A stretch of DNA of 47,551 nt from an uncultured Lachnospiraceae bacterium. Lineage in GTDB: Bacteria > Bacillota > Clostridia > Lachnospirales > Lachnospiraceae. Positions 23,229-32,376 of this stretch are shown piece by piece (position 1 is the first letter of the stretch; each line of letters opens with the position of its first letter). Location of the stretch: assembly GCA_910584205.1 (NCBI GenBank), contig CAJUAA010000032.1, positions 1 to 47,551 of the forward strand, read 5' to 3'. A program made the translations under genes and the position numbers. A model generated the notes under the pieces. The model had not been told where the DNA came from, did not search any database, and was given only the letters and a program-made list of their open reading frames with translations.

Positions 23229-24824
23229 TCACGTTTTATCCGCCATGGAAAACACCGTATCCACCCGGAACAGGTCCCCGTCCAGCGTCACCTGGAAGCT
23301 GCCGCCGCAGGCTTCCGTAAAGCTTCTGGCAATGGCAAGCCCCAGGCCGTTTCCTTCCGTGGTCCGGTTCTTGTCGCCCCTTACAAACCGCTCCATGACC
23401 TCCTCCGCGCTGAAATCCATCTCGCAGCCGGATATGTTTTTGACCGAAGTCCGAATCCTTCCGTCCCGCTCCGACACTTCCACATAGACCCGGCTCCCTG
23501 CCATGGAATATTTCAATGTATTTTCGATCAGATTCTGATAGACCCGGTACATCTTCCGGCTGTCGCCCAGAAACGGCAGCTCCCGGTCCTCGATTTTCAT
23601 CCGGTACTGAAGCCCGGACCGCTCCATGCGATCCTGCATATCGGCTGCCGTCTGACGGATCAGGCGCGCCATATCCAGCCGTTCCAGCTGAACCTCCTGG
23701 CCGCTGGCCGCCTTGGCCATGTCGAACACATCCTGTATCATCCCCCGGAGACGCTCCGCCTTGGCCGAGAGAAGCGTCACATAATCCCGCGCCTCCTGCG
23801 GAAGTTCTTCCACCTGTTTCAAAAGATCGATGCATCCGATCATGGACGTCAGCGGCGTCTTCAGATCATGGGAAACATTGGTAATCAGCTCCACCTTCAT
23901 CCGTTCACTCTGAATTCTTTTTTCCATACTTTCTTTTTTATTCTCATGGATGGACAACAGCGCCTCCTCAGACTTCCGAAACAGAGAATATGGCTTCAGC
24001 ACCGGTTTCTCCCATGTCCTCCGGTCCTCTGCAATATCACGAATCTCGTTCAGCAGAATCCCCACCTCTCCGGAGGTTTTCATGAGAACAAAAAGGTCCA
24101 GAAGGAAAAATGCGCCTCCCACCGGAATGATAATCAGCATGACATCTTCCATATCCCAGTAAGCCGCAGCCAGATAAAGGCAAACCAGCAGAAATACCAG
24201 TCCCTGTCCGCACAGGAGAAAAAGCTGCCTTTTCCGAAATTTTCCGGCAGGATCTCCTTTTTCCGCACGAAACATCCGGTATTTCCTGTATCTTTCCCCC
24301 AGACGTCTGAAAAACAGTTTTTTGCAGAGCTTTTCCCGAAAGATCTGGCGCATCATCGACATATACAGAACTACTGCATACAACACGATGGTTCCCAATA
24401 AAAAAAATATGAGAAAAAACTCGCACCAGAAGAGAACCCGCTGCCGGAAATGTCGAAATACCGTATTCACCATATGGCTGAAACTCCACCATCCGTTATT
24501 CCCATTCCAGTCAACCACAAACAGCATAAAACACAGAAATGTCAAAAGAAGAAAAAGCATCAGGTCCGGACAGGTCTTGTCAAGCAGTTCCACCGGAATC
24601 AGATTTTTCTTCTCATTTTTCATTTCCCGTCCAAGCCAAACCAGTGAAACAACGGAAAACGCCAGAAAATACAGTCCTGCCACAATCCAGACAACGGTAC
24701 CCCTGTAGTATCCCAGCGCAAAAGCCGTCGCCGCAACCCCCAAACAGAGCACCGCACCGAAAAAACTCCAGGAAGGGTTCCTGTCCTCCGTACCATACCT
24801 AAATCTTTTCCATCTTGTATCCAA
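23229..24824 (-). CDS. VanS-like membrane sensor histidine kinase
   Basis: The 531-residue protein has six predicted membrane helices (about 22-40, 44-64, 87-104, 132-155, 203-222 and 228-248). The kinase core follows, with H-box VSHDLKTPLTSMIG (His 319), N-box YQNLIENTLKYS and a G2-like box TEGNGLGLAIARSF. The usual DxGxG box is replaced by KNISGCEMDFSAEE, as in a group of clostridial VanS-like kinases. It overlaps the response regulator gene by 26 bases and probably starts at TTG. The pair is one transcriptional unit. The signal is unknown. Confidence 0.88.
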   Translation of the reverse strand: MDTRWKRFRYGTEDRNPSWSFFGAVLCLGVAATAFALGYYRGTVVWIVAGLYFLAFSVVSLVWLGREMKNEKKNLIPVELLDKTCPDLMLFLLLTFLCFMLFVVDWNGNNGWWSFSHMVNTVFRHFRQRVLFWCEFFLIFFLLGTIVLYAVVLYMSMMRQIFREKLCKKLFFRRLGERYRKYRMFRAEKGDPAGKFRKRQLFLLCGQGLVFLLVCLYLAAAYWDMEDVMLIIIPVGGAFFLLDLFVLMKTSGEVGILLNEIRDIAEDRRTWEKPVLKPYSLFRKSEEALLSIHENKKESMEKRIQSERMKVELITNVSHDLKTPLTSMIGCIDLLKQVEELPQEARDYVTLLSAKAERLRGMIQDVFDMAKAASGQEVQLERLDMARLIRQTAADMQDRMERSGLQYRMKIEDRELPFLGDSRKMYRVYQNLIENTLKYSMAGSRVYVEVSERDGRIRTSVKNISGCEMDFSAEEVMERFVRGDKNRTTEGNGLGLAIARSFTEACGGSFQVTLDGDLFRVDTVFSMADKT

Positions 24825-25512
24825 TGCCCCACACCACCTTTAAATATCTGGGATTTTTCGTGTCGATCTCGATCTTTTCCCGGATTCTCCGGATATGCAC
24901 CATGACGGTGTTCTCCACCGCGTAGGCGTCCTCATTCCACACTCTGGAATAGATTTCCTCCGCGGAGAACACCTGGCCCATATTCCGCATGAGGAATTCC
25001 GTGATCTTATATTCCGTCGCCGTCAGCCGGACCCGTTCCCCGTCCACATACAGCTCCTTGCCGTTCAGGTCTAAAGACAGCCCGCCCGTCTGCAGCACAC
25101 TGTCCGCGTGCTCCTGCCTCTTTACATCTCCCAGCGTCATGTATCTGCGCAGCTGGGAGCGGACTCTCGCCATCAGCTCCGCGGTCTGGAACGGCTTGCT
25201 CACATAGTCGTCCGCGCCCATGGAAAGCCCCAGCACTTTGTCGCTCTCCTCTGTCTTCGCGGAAAGTATGATGACCGGGATGTTCTGTTTTCTCCGGATC
25301 TCCATCAGGGTGGACAGGCCGTCCAGCTTCGGCATCATCACATCCAGCAGGATCAGATGGACCCGGGTCCCGGTCAGGATCTCCAGCGCCTCCATCCCGT
25401 CATACGCGGTACAGACCTGATATCCCTCCAGTTCCAGAAGTTTTCCCAGGACCCGCACGATCTCTTTGTCGTCGTCCACCACCAGGATCACCTGTTTTTC
25501 TTCCATAACCAT
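24799..25512 (-). CDS. OmpR/VanR-family response regulator
   Basis: The 237-residue protein has a receiver domain (VVDDDKEIVRVLGKLLELEG, phosphorylated Asp in LILLDVMMPKLDGLS, Thr/Ser switch SAKTEES, KPFQ lysine) and an OmpR-type winged helix ending RYLKVVWGIGYKMEKI. AAGGGGAGCGAT precedes the first ATG. It is the partner of the kinase at 23229-24824. A tandem repeat with 11-bp spacing lies just upstream of its weak -35 and may be its own binding site. Confidence 0.92.
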   Translation of the reverse strand: MVMEEKQVILVVDDDKEIVRVLGKLLELEGYQVCTAYDGMEALEILTGTRVHLILLDVMMPKLDGLSTLMEIRRKQNIPVIILSAKTEESDKVLGLSMGADDYVSKPFQTAELMARVRSQLRRYMTLGDVKRQEHADSVLQTGGLSLDLNGKELYVDGERVRLTATEYKITEFLMRNMGQVFSAEEIYSRVWNEDAYAVENTVMVHIRRIREKIEIDTKNPRYLKVVWGIGYKMEKI

Positions 25513-25536
25513 ATCGCTCCCCTTCGATCTTCTTCC

Positions 25537-25595
25537 ATCATAACAGACAAAGCTGACATTTTTGCGAGAGAAAACTTACAGATTTCTTACAGATT
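25537..25595 (-). promoter_or_regulatory. Promoter and tandem operator of the VanR-type regulator
   Basis: A -10 box TATGAT (minus strand, 25542-25537) has no good -35 at the right distance. About ten bases further upstream the 10-mer AATCTGTAAG is present twice in tandem with an 11-bp period (25595-25586 and 25584-25575). Spaced direct repeats of this period beside a poor -35 are the usual target of OmpR-family activators. The repeats also form the last codons of the upstream TtcA-like gene (ESVRNL and its stop). Confidence 0.6.
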
Positions 25596-26316
25596 CCGCC
25601 GCCTGCGGCCAGTCCGGGATGTTCCCCTCCGCAACAGCATGGAACATATGTTCTTTTGCGCCGGGATGTTCCCTCTGGATCTGCCCCAGCAGCTCCTTCG
25701 CCCAGGCCCGCTTCGTGGTCCCGTCCACCGGGCAGGGGCTCTTCATCACCGGAATGTGATACCGGTTACAGAATCCCCTCACCTGCGCTTCCTCCACCAG
25801 CATCAGAGGACGCAGCACCGTAAGCTTCGTATCTTCAAATCTGGTCACCGGCGGAAACGCATAAAACTGCCCCTGGAAGATCAGGGACAAAAGCATCGTC
25901 TCTACAAAATCATCCTTATGATGGGCGTAGGCAATCTTGTTGCAGCCCATCCGGAGCGCCTCCTGTACCAGCGCTCCTTTCCTCATCTTTGCACAGAGCG
26001 CGCAGGGGTTCTTCTCCTTCCGTTCCTCCAGCACGATCTGCCCAATCTGCGTATGGATCACGGAAAATTCCACCGGGAGCGCTTCACAGAACCGACGTAC
26101 CTCTTCGGAATCCGTATTTTCATATCCCAGATCCACCAGGATTCCGCACACCTCGAACGGTTCCGGATAAAATTCCGACAGTTTCTTCAGAGCCATAAGC
26201 AGCGTTAAACTGTCCTTTCCGCCGGAGACCCCCACGGCGATCCGGTCCCCTGTCTCTATCATCCCATACCGTTCCACAGCCTGTCTCACCAGGCTCAGCA
26301 GCTTCTGAAGCTTCAT
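25576..26316 (-). CDS. TtcA-like PP-loop ATPase (tRNA 2-thiocytidine synthase family)
   Basis: The 246-residue protein begins MKLQKLLSLVRQAVERYGMI. The PP-loop motif VGVSGGKDSLTLLMAL activates the nucleotide. The CALCAKMRKG pair of Cys and AYAHHKDDFVETMLLSLIFQ are typical of the TtcA/TtuA group, which thiolates tRNA bases using an iron-sulfur cluster. GGGAGGACAT precedes the ATG, so the longer frame to 26340 is not used. It follows the TPR gene by 20 bases and may be in the same transcript. Confidence 0.85.
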   Translation of the reverse strand: MKLQKLLSLVRQAVERYGMIETGDRIAVGVSGGKDSLTLLMALKKLSEFYPEPFEVCGILVDLGYENTDSEEVRRFCEALPVEFSVIHTQIGQIVLEERKEKNPCALCAKMRKGALVQEALRMGCNKIAYAHHKDDFVETMLLSLIFQGQFYAFPPVTRFEDTKLTVLRPLMLVEEAQVRGFCNRYHIPVMKSPCPVDGTTKRAWAKELLGQIQREHPGAKEHMFHAVAEGNIPDWPQAAESVRNL

Positions 26317-26336
26317 ATGTCCTCCCGCCGTCATCC

Positions 26337-27467
26337 TCAACTCAACAGATCATGAATCACCGTAGCGCGGCGCATCTGATACGTCTCCGAATCCGGATAC
26401 AGCCGGCACAGTTCCTCCCAGACGGCGTATGCCTTCCGGGCGTACAGCTCACGGTTTTCCCCGGTGCTGCCCATGGCAAGGTTATAGTACGCCAGCCCAA
26501 GGTTATCATAGGAAAGGGCCGTCTTCTGAATCTGATACAGCCGGCTGCGCAGGCTCAGACACTGCTCCAGGTATTCCAGGGAGGCCTCCGCCTTTCCCGT
26601 CATCTGCATGGCGATGCCGAGATGTTCCAGCGCCGCGGAAAGCCGCACGGCGTCATCCCTGCTTCCGGTTTCCGCCAGACGCTGCCGCAGAATGGGCAGG
26701 CAGCGTTCATGACAGCTCTCTGCCGCCGCCCACTCGTCGTCGTCCTGATACATACAGGCCAGGCACTCCAGCGCTTCGGCATACTGCAGAAGGACATCGC
26801 TTTGCAACTCCTGCCGGACGCCCTGCAGAATCCGCTCCCACAGGTCCACACACTGTTCATAGTACAGCTTTGCTTTCTTCGTTTTTCCCATCATCCGGCT
26901 CAGTCCGCCCAGCAGAGCGTAAAAGAGCGCCAGGTTCATGCGGTCGCCTGTATCGTGAAATTCCGCGACCAGATCCCTGCAGATTCCCGCCCCGTTCTCA
27001 TAATATTCCTTTGCCTGGTTACAGGCGCCCTCTTCCCGGGCGAAACCTCCCAGCCCCATCAGGACCACATAGTAGTTCCGATAGTCGCCCAGCGTCGGCT
27101 GCGCCTCCGACTGCAGAAGCCGGCGGCAGTAGTCCAGGGTGCGCTCATAACAGATCTTCACGGCATCCATTTTTCCCTGAAGCCGGCACGCCTCCCCCAT
27201 GGCTCTGAAGCTTCCGGCCAGCCTTCTTAAAACCTCTGCCGTCGGAAAATATCCGCACACCTCCATCCCGGCCTCGCAGGCGCGGGAATATGCGCATTCC
27301 GCATCCCGATACATCCCCTGTCCGAACAGCAGGTCGCCCAGTTCCATACTCCGCCGAATCCATTCCAGGCCGTTTTCCTCACTCCTGTCCTGTTCGTATT
27401 CGATCCGTGCCATCAAAATTTCATTGGCCCGTCCATCCATCTCAGCCTTTATGCTTTCACGATCCAT
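26337..27467 (-). CDS. TPR-repeat protein, third gene of the TIR operon
   Basis: The 376-residue protein is almost entirely TPR-type helix pairs (for example GQGMYRDAECAYSRACEAGM, KTKKAKLYYEQCVDLWERIL and KAEASLEYLEQCLSLRSRLY). Its last 45 residues (NRELYARKAYAVWEELCRLY and following) resemble the end of the TIR protein at 27992-30481 (EREAWGMKAYGIYKKLLRTD), so the two are probably paralogous. It has no catalytic domain and may bind the TIR protein or a shared partner. AGGAGGGATCACAGG precedes the ATG, and the start overlaps the upstream membrane gene by 11 bases. Confidence 0.75.
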   Translation of the reverse strand: MDRESIKAEMDGRANEILMARIEYEQDRSEENGLEWIRRSMELGDLLFGQGMYRDAECAYSRACEAGMEVCGYFPTAEVLRRLAGSFRAMGEACRLQGKMDAVKICYERTLDYCRRLLQSEAQPTLGDYRNYYVVLMGLGGFAREEGACNQAKEYYENGAGICRDLVAEFHDTGDRMNLALFYALLGGLSRMMGKTKKAKLYYEQCVDLWERILQGVRQELQSDVLLQYAEALECLACMYQDDDEWAAAESCHERCLPILRQRLAETGSRDDAVRLSAALEHLGIAMQMTGKAEASLEYLEQCLSLRSRLYQIQKTALSYDNLGLAYYNLAMGSTGENRELYARKAYAVWEELCRLYPDSETYQMRRATVIHDLLS

Positions 27468-27969
27468 CCTGTGATCCCTCCTGTTCTGTTCCGCCCAGTA
27501 GCTCTTTAATTCTTTTTAACGATTTTTCCGCCGGACCATAAAAACCAACTTTTATAAAAATCCATCCCATGATCAACATGAAAACACTATGGAACAGCAG
27601 GGGCAGCCCTGAAGCTGTCCCGCCGGCAAATGCGGATAAAGCACCGCATAACAGGCAAAGAACCGTTGCTCCGGACCAGACCACATAAAATACAGACGCA
27701 AAAGGAACCATTTTCATTTCTATTCGGATCCTGGATCGATCCCCGGACGTCTCCATCCATCCCCTTATGACCGGTACAAAAGAATCTATGTACGAAAGTC
27801 TCGGCATAATCTCAAATCCGGAATCGGATACCGTTCCTGTAAATTCACCATCCCCTGCGCCGAAAAACGTTTTATTCTGCTGCACTGTCACAAGCTCCAG
27901 CATTCTTCGGATCTCTTCCGACGTTCTGCTGCACTGCAGCACACAGTTCAAAGAAGGCAGAAATTTCAT
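27457..27969 (-). CDS. Two-helix membrane protein of the TIR operon
   Basis: The 170-residue protein has a soluble N-terminal part of about 95 residues (MKFLPSLNCVLQCSRTSEEI, then FFGAGDGEFTGTVSDSGFEI), two adjacent membrane helices (about 98-118 and 126-147) and a short basic tail KSLKRIKELLGG. No family is recognised. It lies between the TIR-TPR and TPR genes, 22 bases after the former and overlapping the latter, which points to a shared function at the membrane. Confidence 0.65.
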   Translation of the reverse strand: MKFLPSLNCVLQCSRTSEEIRRMLELVTVQQNKTFFGAGDGEFTGTVSDSGFEIMPRLSYIDSFVPVIRGWMETSGDRSRIRIEMKMVPFASVFYVVWSGATVLCLLCGALSAFAGGTASGLPLLFHSVFMLIMGWIFIKVGFYGPAEKSLKRIKELLGGTEQEGSQDGS

Positions 27970-27991
27970 ATGTAATCCCCTCACCATTTCT

Positions 27992-30481
27992 TTACAGAAG
28001 CGCTTCCAGTACGCGGTCCCGGCGCGCCAGCCAGGCGTCGTTATCCGGATCCGTACGCAGCAGCTTCTTATAGATTCCGTAGGCCTTCATCCCCCAGGCT
28101 TCCCGCTCTTCTCCGGAGGACACAAGGCCAATGTTAAAATATTCACATGCAAGCGCATCCCAGAGATCCGGAATATCCATCTTCTCCGTCATCCCCTCAT
28201 ACAGCGACGCGCTCTCATGAAACCATTTCCATGCCTCTTCACCGTTCCGCTGTCTCATATAAAAGCTGCCCATGCGTCCACAGCTGATCGCCAGATTGCG
28301 CAGGCTGGTCATCCCGGGCAGACGGTCCGCCAGTTCCCGGCTCAGCTGAAGATCCTGCTCATACAGCTGTCCGGCCTCTTCCGTCTTACCCTCAGCCATA
28401 CAGATGTCTCCCAACTGGCTGCAGCTGTTGGAATAATCCTGAAGCAGTTCCGGCGCATGGGTCTCCTCGACCAGCTGCCGGCCAAGCTCCCATGCCTGTT
28501 CCATATAAGTACGCGCTTCCTCATATTCCCCGAGCTTCAGACAGGCCAGTCCCAGCAGTCTAAAGCTGACAGACCGTTTCCCACGCCCCTCGATGCTGTC
28601 AGAGGGCACATGGCGAAGACACAGCTCCAGGCTTCTCTCATAATACGTTTTCGCGGATCTGAATTCCCCTCCGGCCCTGTGCACGTCTCCCATTTTGGCC
28701 AGGGCGGTGACAAGACACGCGTATGCGCTTTCCGACTGATATTCCCCTGCGTTTTTTTCATAAAGCTGCAGGCTTTCTCGGTAATATTCCTCCGCCTGCT
28801 CCAAAAGCCCTTCCGTCAGAGCCAGGTCCCCCAGTTTCTCGCAGTTGACCGCGTAATTCCTCCGGGTCACTTCTCCCGGGCGCCTGTCTGCCAGCCAGCC
28901 TTCCAGAGTCCGCTGCCGCCCGTAGTATTCACGGGCGCCGGCCAGATCTCCCTCTGCCGCGCAGATCCCGCCCAGCTGTCCCATGCAGTAGCCGATGCTT
29001 ACGGCCTCATTGACGCCTCCGCCCTGTCTCTGCTCATAACTCATCTCCCAACAGCGCGCAAACTGTTCCTTCGCCTCGTCCAGACTGCCCTCCGCCCTGC
29101 TGATATCTCCCAGCTTCGCACAGGACAGGGCAAACTCATATCCTGCGCATTCTGCACCGTATGCGGCGTTCAGCCGCTCTCCCGTCTCCTGCATCCTCAG
29201 ATATGCCTGCTTCGCCGCCGGATAATCCCGCAGTTCGCCGTAAAGGTCGCCCAGACACTGATACGCCCTTACCAGCCGGAGCCCGCCCTCTCTGGTCAAA
29301 TGCTCCTCACAGGCTTTCTGCCGCATCCGGGCCAGGCGTTCCTGCCAGAAAACCGCACTCTGGTAATCCCGGTGCACGCCCTTCCCGCTGCGGTACATCT
29401 GCGCCAGCTTCTCCGCCGCCTCTTCGTGGCCCCGCTCCGCCGCGTGGATGATCATCTCGCTGCCGCGCTCACTGTCCGCCTCCACATCGATGCCGTTCAT
29501 GTACGCCTCTCCGATCAGATATTCATGTTCCGGCGTATCCCGGGAAGCCCTGTCTGCCTCCGAAACCGCCCCGGCTGCCTCCAGCCCGTCCCGAATCCTC
29601 TGCGTCAGCGTACGCTCATCCTCCAGCGCGGTACAGTCCGGCAGTCCTTCAAAGCCCTCTTCCAGCGCCTGGGGAGCCGTCTCCTCCGCCAGGACCGGAA
29701 CGACCGGCCGGGGCAGTCTTCTGGCATCCCGATACTCATTGTCCTTCACATAATTGTCCGGCTCCAGAATGTTCGGCGTAACCAGCAGCGTAACCAGGCT
29801 GCTTTTCTTCATGGCGTTCTCGATCCCTGCATGAAAGCTTTCCCCGATGGTTAGAAATTCATCATACCAGACGGCGATGTCCCGGCAGAACTCATTGCGG
29901 TGAATCGCCTCCATCAAAGGCCTGACATATTTGCGGTCTTTCTTCCGGTAGCTGAGGAATATGTATGCCGGGAACGCTTCCCTCACCCGTTCCGTCAATC
30001 TGTCTCCCGCAAGGTTTTCATTCAGAAACTGCTCCAGCTTGTTCTCGTAGGGAACCGGTTCCGGATTCATATCCCGTTTGATCAGCATCTGCAGTTTCTG
30101 ACATTTTTCATTGAACTGTTCCATCAGACCGGCATCCAGGCTGGTCTGCGCCCAGAACAGGACCGGTTTGTGCAGACGGACGGCCATGGGAAATTCTCCG
30201 TCCCGAGAGCGGCTTTCGCAGTTTAAAAATTCTTCGGTCACCGGTATGACCAGCAGCTGCATCTGGCCGATGGTCCGCTCCATCTCCTCCCGGCTGCGGG
30301 GAAGTTCCGGATGCAGATCCCGGTAAACGGCACAGTTCTTCGTCTTCAGGATATCATCGGATACCTCTTCATAATACCGCTCCACATCCGCCGGATATCC
30401 GGTGAAATAGACTCCGGGTTTGCCCCGGTGGTCAGAACCCGCCCGCGTTTTTGGCAGCAGTTCGTATTCTCTGTACTCCAT
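27992..30481 (-). CDS. Tandem TIR-domain protein with Sel1/TPR repeats
   Basis: The 829-residue protein starts with a degenerate TIR-like domain (about 21-135, GVYFTGYPADVERYYEEV to MAVRLHKPVLFW). A second, well-formed TIR domain follows (about 171-300) with AYIFLSYRKKDRKYV, VWYDEFLTIGESFHAGIENA and DNYVKDNEYRDARR. Glu 249 is a candidate catalytic residue for NAD hydrolysis. A Sel1-like segment follows (about 325-385, AAERGHEEAAEKLAQMYRSG), and then TPR pairs to the end. TIR proteins with TPR or Sel1 repeats are often antiviral NADases or signalling adaptors. AAGGAGAGACAATCC precedes the ATG. It is the first gene of a three-gene operon. Confidence 0.82.
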   Translation of the reverse strand: MEYREYELLPKTRAGSDHRGKPGVYFTGYPADVERYYEEVSDDILKTKNCAVYRDLHPELPRSREEMERTIGQMQLLVIPVTEEFLNCESRSRDGEFPMAVRLHKPVLFWAQTSLDAGLMEQFNEKCQKLQMLIKRDMNPEPVPYENKLEQFLNENLAGDRLTERVREAFPAYIFLSYRKKDRKYVRPLMEAIHRNEFCRDIAVWYDEFLTIGESFHAGIENAMKKSSLVTLLVTPNILEPDNYVKDNEYRDARRLPRPVVPVLAEETAPQALEEGFEGLPDCTALEDERTLTQRIRDGLEAAGAVSEADRASRDTPEHEYLIGEAYMNGIDVEADSERGSEMIIHAAERGHEEAAEKLAQMYRSGKGVHRDYQSAVFWQERLARMRQKACEEHLTREGGLRLVRAYQCLGDLYGELRDYPAAKQAYLRMQETGERLNAAYGAECAGYEFALSCAKLGDISRAEGSLDEAKEQFARCWEMSYEQRQGGGVNEAVSIGYCMGQLGGICAAEGDLAGAREYYGRQRTLEGWLADRRPGEVTRRNYAVNCEKLGDLALTEGLLEQAEEYYRESLQLYEKNAGEYQSESAYACLVTALAKMGDVHRAGGEFRSAKTYYERSLELCLRHVPSDSIEGRGKRSVSFRLLGLACLKLGEYEEARTYMEQAWELGRQLVEETHAPELLQDYSNSCSQLGDICMAEGKTEEAGQLYEQDLQLSRELADRLPGMTSLRNLAISCGRMGSFYMRQRNGEEAWKWFHESASLYEGMTEKMDIPDLWDALACEYFNIGLVSSGEEREAWGMKAYGIYKKLLRTDPDNDAWLARRDRVLEALL

Positions 30482-30535
30482 GGATTGTCTCTCCTTCTTC
30501 ATTGGCTGTCTGCCCCGGTTTTCGTTCAGAGCGAA

Positions 30536-30567
30536 GAAACGGCACAGCCCGCAGGCCGTACCGTTTC
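30536..30567 (-). terminator. Strong hairpin between thioredoxin and the TIR operon
   Basis: GAAACGG and CCGTTTC pair, and the stem continues inward with two wobble pairs to about 14 base pairs around a short loop. It lies 58 bases after the thioredoxin stop and 55 bases before the TIR start. The following tract is UUCGCU and not a U-run, so it may be a weak terminator or a leader structure of the TIR operon. Confidence 0.45.
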
Positions 30568-30624
30568 CGAAAACAATTCCGATGCTGTCCGATGCGCGCG
30601 GCCTTTTGATCCGTTTCCGGACAG

Positions 30625-30936
30625 CTACATCTCCAGATACTCCAGGATCTCCTCCAGCGGGTGGAATCCCTGGATCGTCTTATATATCTTCTCCCCGTTC
30701 ATGACAAGCATCGTAGGGACATGCGATACGCCGAACCGTTCGGCAAGCTGCGGGTCATCATCAATGTTGACCTTGCAGAATTTCACATCGCACGCCTCCT
30801 CTGCCGCCTGCGCAAGAACCGGGCTCTGTGCCTTGCAGGGACCGCACCAGTCCGCATAAAAGTCCACAAGGACCGGACCGCCGGCCTCTGTCACTTCAGT
30901 CTGAAAATTGTCTCCGGTAATCTTCCTGATTTCCAT
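30625..30936 (-). CDS. Thioredoxin
   Basis: The 103-residue protein begins MEIRKITGDNFQTEV and has the active site DFYADWCGPCKAQSPV, the cis-Pro VSHVPTMLVMNG and a normal thioredoxin length. It reduces disulfides in cytosolic proteins using thioredoxin reductase, which is not in the window. AAAGGAGAGCGCCA precedes the ATG; the frame is open for 41 more codons without a ribosome site. Confidence 0.95.
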   Translation of the reverse strand: MEIRKITGDNFQTEVTEAGGPVLVDFYADWCGPCKAQSPVLAQAAEEACDVKFCKVNIDDDPQLAERFGVSHVPTMLVMNGEKIYKTIQGFHPLEEILEYLEM

Positions 30937-31080
30937 TGGCGCTCTCCTTTCTGAGTTACACAATATCAGTGTGCCCATCTGCCGGACAGACTCACAGGAA
31001 ATATCAGGTACCATTTCGCAATCCGCGTACTCCGTGTCCTGGTAATTTTTTCCAGACATCCGCCGTCTTAAAAAAGCCTG

Positions 31081-32376
31081 TCACCTGCCGGAATACACCC
31101 GGATCACGGACGCCACCTCCCGGATCATGGACATCTGTCCGAAGATCACCAGCGCATCCTTCAGATGGCGGTTCTCCACCTTGTCCGTGATGACCACCAG
31201 TTCCGCTACTCCGTCCACAGCCGGCTTCTGGATCACCTGATTGATACTTACATAGTTGTTGCCCAGTACGCCCGCCACGCCCGCCAGGATGCCGGTGCGG
31301 TCTTCTACGATCAGGCGCAGGAAATACCGGTGCCTGGACTCTCCGGACGACTTCATGGGAAGATCCCGGTAACAGCTGCAGCCGATCCTGCCGCAGCACT
31401 GGTACTGCATGTTCCTTGCAACCGCAATGATATCGCCCATCACCGCACTGGCCGTGGGCAGCTCGCCTGCGCCCTTTCCCTGGAACATGGCGTCGTCCAC
31501 CGCATCGCCGTGGACGAACACGGCGTTGAACGCGTCCTTGACATGGGCCAGCGGATGGCTGGACGGGATCATCATGGGAAATACGCCCACTTCCATCTCC
31601 CCGTCCGTGTTGCGCGCCACTCCGAGAAGCTTCAGCGTATATCCGAATTCCTTCGCATACTGGATATCCTTTGCCGTGATTCTGGTAATTCCCTTCACAT
31701 CCACATCGGAAAAGGTCACGCGGGAATGAAACGCGATGGAAGCCAGAATCGCCATCTTGCGGCCCGCGTCCAGTCCCTCGATGTCCGAAGTCGGATCGGC
31801 TTCCGCAAATCCAAGCTCCTGCGCCTTTTTCAGCGCGTCCGCAAAATCCATGCCGTCTTCCGTCATCCGGGTCAGGATATAATTGGTCGTCCCGTTGACA
31901 ATGCCCATGACTTCCGTGATTTCATTTCCTGCCAGGCATTCCTTCAGCGGGCGGATGATGGGAATGCCTCCCGCCACCGCGGCCTCAAACTGCAGGTCGC
32001 AGTGACGGCGCTCCGCCGCCTCCATCAGTTCCCTTCCGTACTCCGCCATCAGGTCCTTGTTGGCAGTGACTACATGCTTGCCCGCCTCCAGCGCCTGGAG
32101 GATATACGTGCGGGCCGGCTCGATCCCGCCCATCAGCTCTATGACGATCCGGATTTCCGGGTCCTCCAGGATGCCGTTCCAGTCCTCCGTCAGGACCTCC
32201 TGCGGGATCCCGTCCCTTTTCTTCGAGGCGTCCCGCACCAGCACCCTGCTGATCTCAAGTTCCGCCTGGACCTTAAAAGGCATCTCCTCTTTTCTCATCT
32301 GCAGGAGCCTGTAGACTCCTCCGCCTACTGTTCCCGCTCCCAGAAGCGCCGCCTGTATCCTGTGATATCCGCTCAT
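31081..32376 (-). CDS. hom: Homoserine dehydrogenase
   Basis: The 431-residue protein has the N-terminal nucleotide-binding motif AALLGAGTVGGGVYRLL, the catalytic region with GIVNGTTNYILTRM and ADPTSDIEGLDAGRKMAIL, and a C-terminal ACT domain (about 350-431, LIVEDRTGILAGVAGVLGNN). It converts aspartate semialdehyde to homoserine, the branch to threonine and methionine, and the ACT domain probably gives threonine feedback control. Its ATG overlaps the stop of the upstream C_GCAxxG_C_C gene (ATGA). Confidence 0.95.
   Translation of the reverse strand: MSGYHRIQAALLGAGTVGGGVYRLLQMRKEEMPFKVQAELEISRVLVRDASKKRDGIPQEVLTEDWNGILEDPEIRIVIELMGGIEPARTYILQALEAGKHVVTANKDLMAEYGRELMEAAERRHCDLQFEAAVAGGIPIIRPLKECLAGNEITEVMGIVNGTTNYILTRMTEDGMDFADALKKAQELGFAEADPTSDIEGLDAGRKMAILASIAFHSRVTFSDVDVKGITRITAKDIQYAKEFGYTLKLLGVARNTDGEMEVGVFPMMIPSSHPLAHVKDAFNAVFVHGDAVDDAMFQGKGAGELPTASAVMGDIIAVARNMQYQCCGRIGCSCYRDLPMKSSGESRHRYFLRLIVEDRTGILAGVAGVLGNNYVSINQVIQKPAVDGVAELVVITDKVENRHLKDALVIFGQMSMIREVASVIRVYSGR

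Noticed and set aside
27767..29854. 695-codon plus-strand frame
   Set aside because: Antisense to the TIR-TPR gene, with no ribosome site and no domain.
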